Below, in pieces: positions 63,109 through 64,000 of a stretch of DNA of 64,000 bases. The translations under genes were made by a program, and so were the position numbers. Numbering within the stretch: position 1 is the first letter of the stretch; each line of letters opens with the position of its first letter. This stretch comes from an uncultured Alphaproteobacteria bacterium (GTDB lineage Bacteria; Pseudomonadota; Alphaproteobacteria; Caulobacterales; Caulobacteraceae), in assembly GCA_903860975.1 (NCBI GenBank), contig CAIOSI010000014.1, forward strand, positions 1 to 64,000. The letters are read 5' to 3'. A model generated the notes under the pieces. The model saw only the letters and a program-made list of their open reading frames with translations, ran no database searches and was not told the DNA's origin.

Positions 63109-63243
63109 TCATCGCGAAGCGTTGCCGGCCCGGTAAAGAATCACCACGACCCAAACTGCAACGATGACGATCACTGCCCGCCAATGTTCGGTCGACCATC
63201 CGGCAATTCGACCAAGCATATTAAGACCACTGTCGAGATCCAT
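63109..63243 (-). CDS. Possible 44-residue single-pass membrane protein
   Basis: MDLDSGLNMLGRIAGWSTEH, then a hydrophobic helix AVIVIVAVWVVVILY and a short Arg-containing C-terminus. The frame ends 8 nt from the convergent phosphatase gene. There is no strong ribosome site. Small membrane proteins of this kind are common but hard to prove. Function unknown. Confidence 0.35.
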   Translation of the reverse strand: MDLDSGLNMLGRIAGWSTEHWRAVIVIVAVWVVVILYRAGNASR

Positions 63244-63633
63244 CTGTGCACAAGCGCAAAATATAGCCTCGCGTTCCCGAATATATTCGGCCGACATCAG
63301 CATCGAGCTCGGAAGCGAATATTAGAATGCGCAACCTCACCCCACCTTCATATTCTGAAGACGACGTAATGACTGATACTTTATGGGTATCAAGAGCGCT
63401 GCTCAACGTTTCATGCCTATCAAGCCGGCGAAGCGCATCTTGCATTGAAACCGAGGAAGTCTGAAATATTCAAAGGCATTTCCCTCCGCCAGAACGTCGT
63501 CAACTTAGCCATGGCCGCCACACCGCCTGTCGCGGTTGTCGCCGATCTGCGACGGCCAACGTTCCGCTGAAGCGCACCCCACCGCCCGTTCGGGCGGTTG
63601 ACCGCGAGGCAGGTTCCGACCTACCCCGCAGGG
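63244..63633. other. Non-coding stretch before the thioesterase gene
   Basis: About 390 bp. The first half is unusually AT-rich for this window and has only weak open frames. The second half holds a perfect hairpin ACCGCCC/GGGCGGT at 63581-63598 (loop GTTC) without a U-run. No RNA gene or known element was recognised. The promoter for the thioesterase should lie here. Confidence 0.4.
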
Positions 63634-64000
63634 ATGACGCAAGTTCCCGACATCGTGCGGCAGATGGCTGAGCACATGGCCACCACCGTCCCACAGGCCG
63701 CCTCCTTAGGTTTCAAACTCGTCTCAGTCGACGTCGGCCGTGGCTCCATTCAGGCCGCCTGGCGCGAAGACTTGGTGGGCGATCCCGACACTCAAGTCAT
63801 CGCCGGCGGCGTCGTTACCAGTCTCCTTGACCATACGTGCGGCCTGGCCATGGCTTCGGCGGCTGGCACGGAAGCCTTCTCGACGGCGACCCTTGACCTT
63901 CGCATCGACTATATGCGCGCTGCAGCACCCCGCGCGGGAGTCGTGGCTGAGGCGCACTGCTACAAACTCACATCCACCATCGGCTTCGTCCGCGCTGAGG
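63634..64000 (+). CDS. PaaI-family hotdog thioesterase, 3' part outside the window
   Basis: The frame starts MTQVPDIVRQMAEHMATTVP and runs off the window after 122 codons. Hotdog-fold signature: AAWREDLVGDPDTQVIAGGV, then TSLLDHTCGLAMASAAG, where the Asp acts in acyl-CoA hydrolysis, and STATLDLRIDYMRAA. It should hydrolyse short or aromatic acyl-CoA; exact substrate unknown. Confidence 0.85.
   Translation, partial: MTQVPDIVRQMAEHMATTVPQAASLGFKLVSVDVGRGSIQAAWREDLVGDPDTQVIAGGVVTSLLDHTCGLAMASAAGTEAFSTATLDLRIDYMRAAAPRAGVVAEAHCYKLTSTIGFVRAE

Noticed and set aside
63221..63445. 74-codon minus-strand frame before the thioesterase gene
   Set aside because: No ribosome site, unusual codon composition and no similarity recognised.

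Overview
The window is a high-GC alphaproteobacterial chromosome segment, most likely from Caulobacterales (Caulobacter/Phenylobacterium-like). This is inferred from an FzlA-type divisome protein, a trpFBA-accD-folC cluster, an aroA-cmk-rpsA...ihfB cluster, and a lptCAB-rpoN-hpf-ptsN region. It is gene-dense, with many 4-nt start/stop overlaps. No rRNA, CRISPR array or plasmid/phage replication gene was seen.

Layout. 1-3.3 kb: a 2Fe-2S ferredoxin (cut by the window edge), its likely FAD reductase, and a secreted DUF885 protein. 3.3-7.5 kb: succinate dehydrogenase read leftward as sdhC-sdhD-sdhA-(methyltransferase)-sdhB, with a divergent LysR gene and a perfect palindrome in the shared upstream region. 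8.7-11.8 kb: zapE, a small unknown gene and mmsA. 11.8-22.1 kb: a rightward, translationally coupled run of small ORF, acyltransferase, tsaE, amgK, murU, addB and addA, then trxA, closed by an intrinsic terminator. 22.2-27.7 kb: trpF-trpB-trpA-accD-folC and mscL. 27.7-34.1 kb: aroA-cmk-rpsA, a DUF3857 transglutaminase-like protein, and ihfB. 34.2-34.9 kb: an acidic zinc-ribbon protein and tRNA-Ala(GGC).

34.94-40.6 kb is an accessory island inserted directly behind tRNA-Ala. It carries an intact tyrosine integrase and an arsenic cluster (arsH divergent from arsR-arsC(PTP type)-aqpS-arsC(glutaredoxin type)). It then has a fic gene cut off before its catalytic motif, and an IS3-type orfA remnant. 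The left end of the island and its right end carry the same 269-bp segment in opposite orientation, about 92% identical by hand alignment. This segment includes the integrase 5' region, so the right copy is a relic of a second integrase. In the arsenic cluster, arsenate is reduced to arsenite by either ArsC and leaves through the AqpS channel. ArsH handles organoarsenicals and ArsR controls expression.

40.7-50.2 kb: a PAS-EAL phosphodiesterase, a putative small lipoprotein, hsp20 (with SD-occluding hairpins suggesting an RNA thermometer) and DUF1150, then ptsN, hpf, rpoN, lptB, lptA, lptC, RNase D and tRNA-Leu(CAG). 50.3-64 kb: an NDUFA9-like protein, uppP, a TPR-aspartyl hydroxylase, an orphan citrate synthase C-terminal fragment, a CDF metal exporter, fzlA, queG, rfbC, a GT2 glycosyltransferase, argE, an FKBP lipoprotein, ilvA, manC, a GmhB-like phosphatase lacking its zinc cysteines, and a PaaI thioesterase cut by the window end.

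Most of the window is ordinary core genome. The parts worth a second look are the island and its inverted ends, the methyltransferase inside sdh, the LysR palindrome, the hsp20 leader, and several enzymes lacking canonical residues. I did not find a convincing new multi-gene defence or biosynthetic system.
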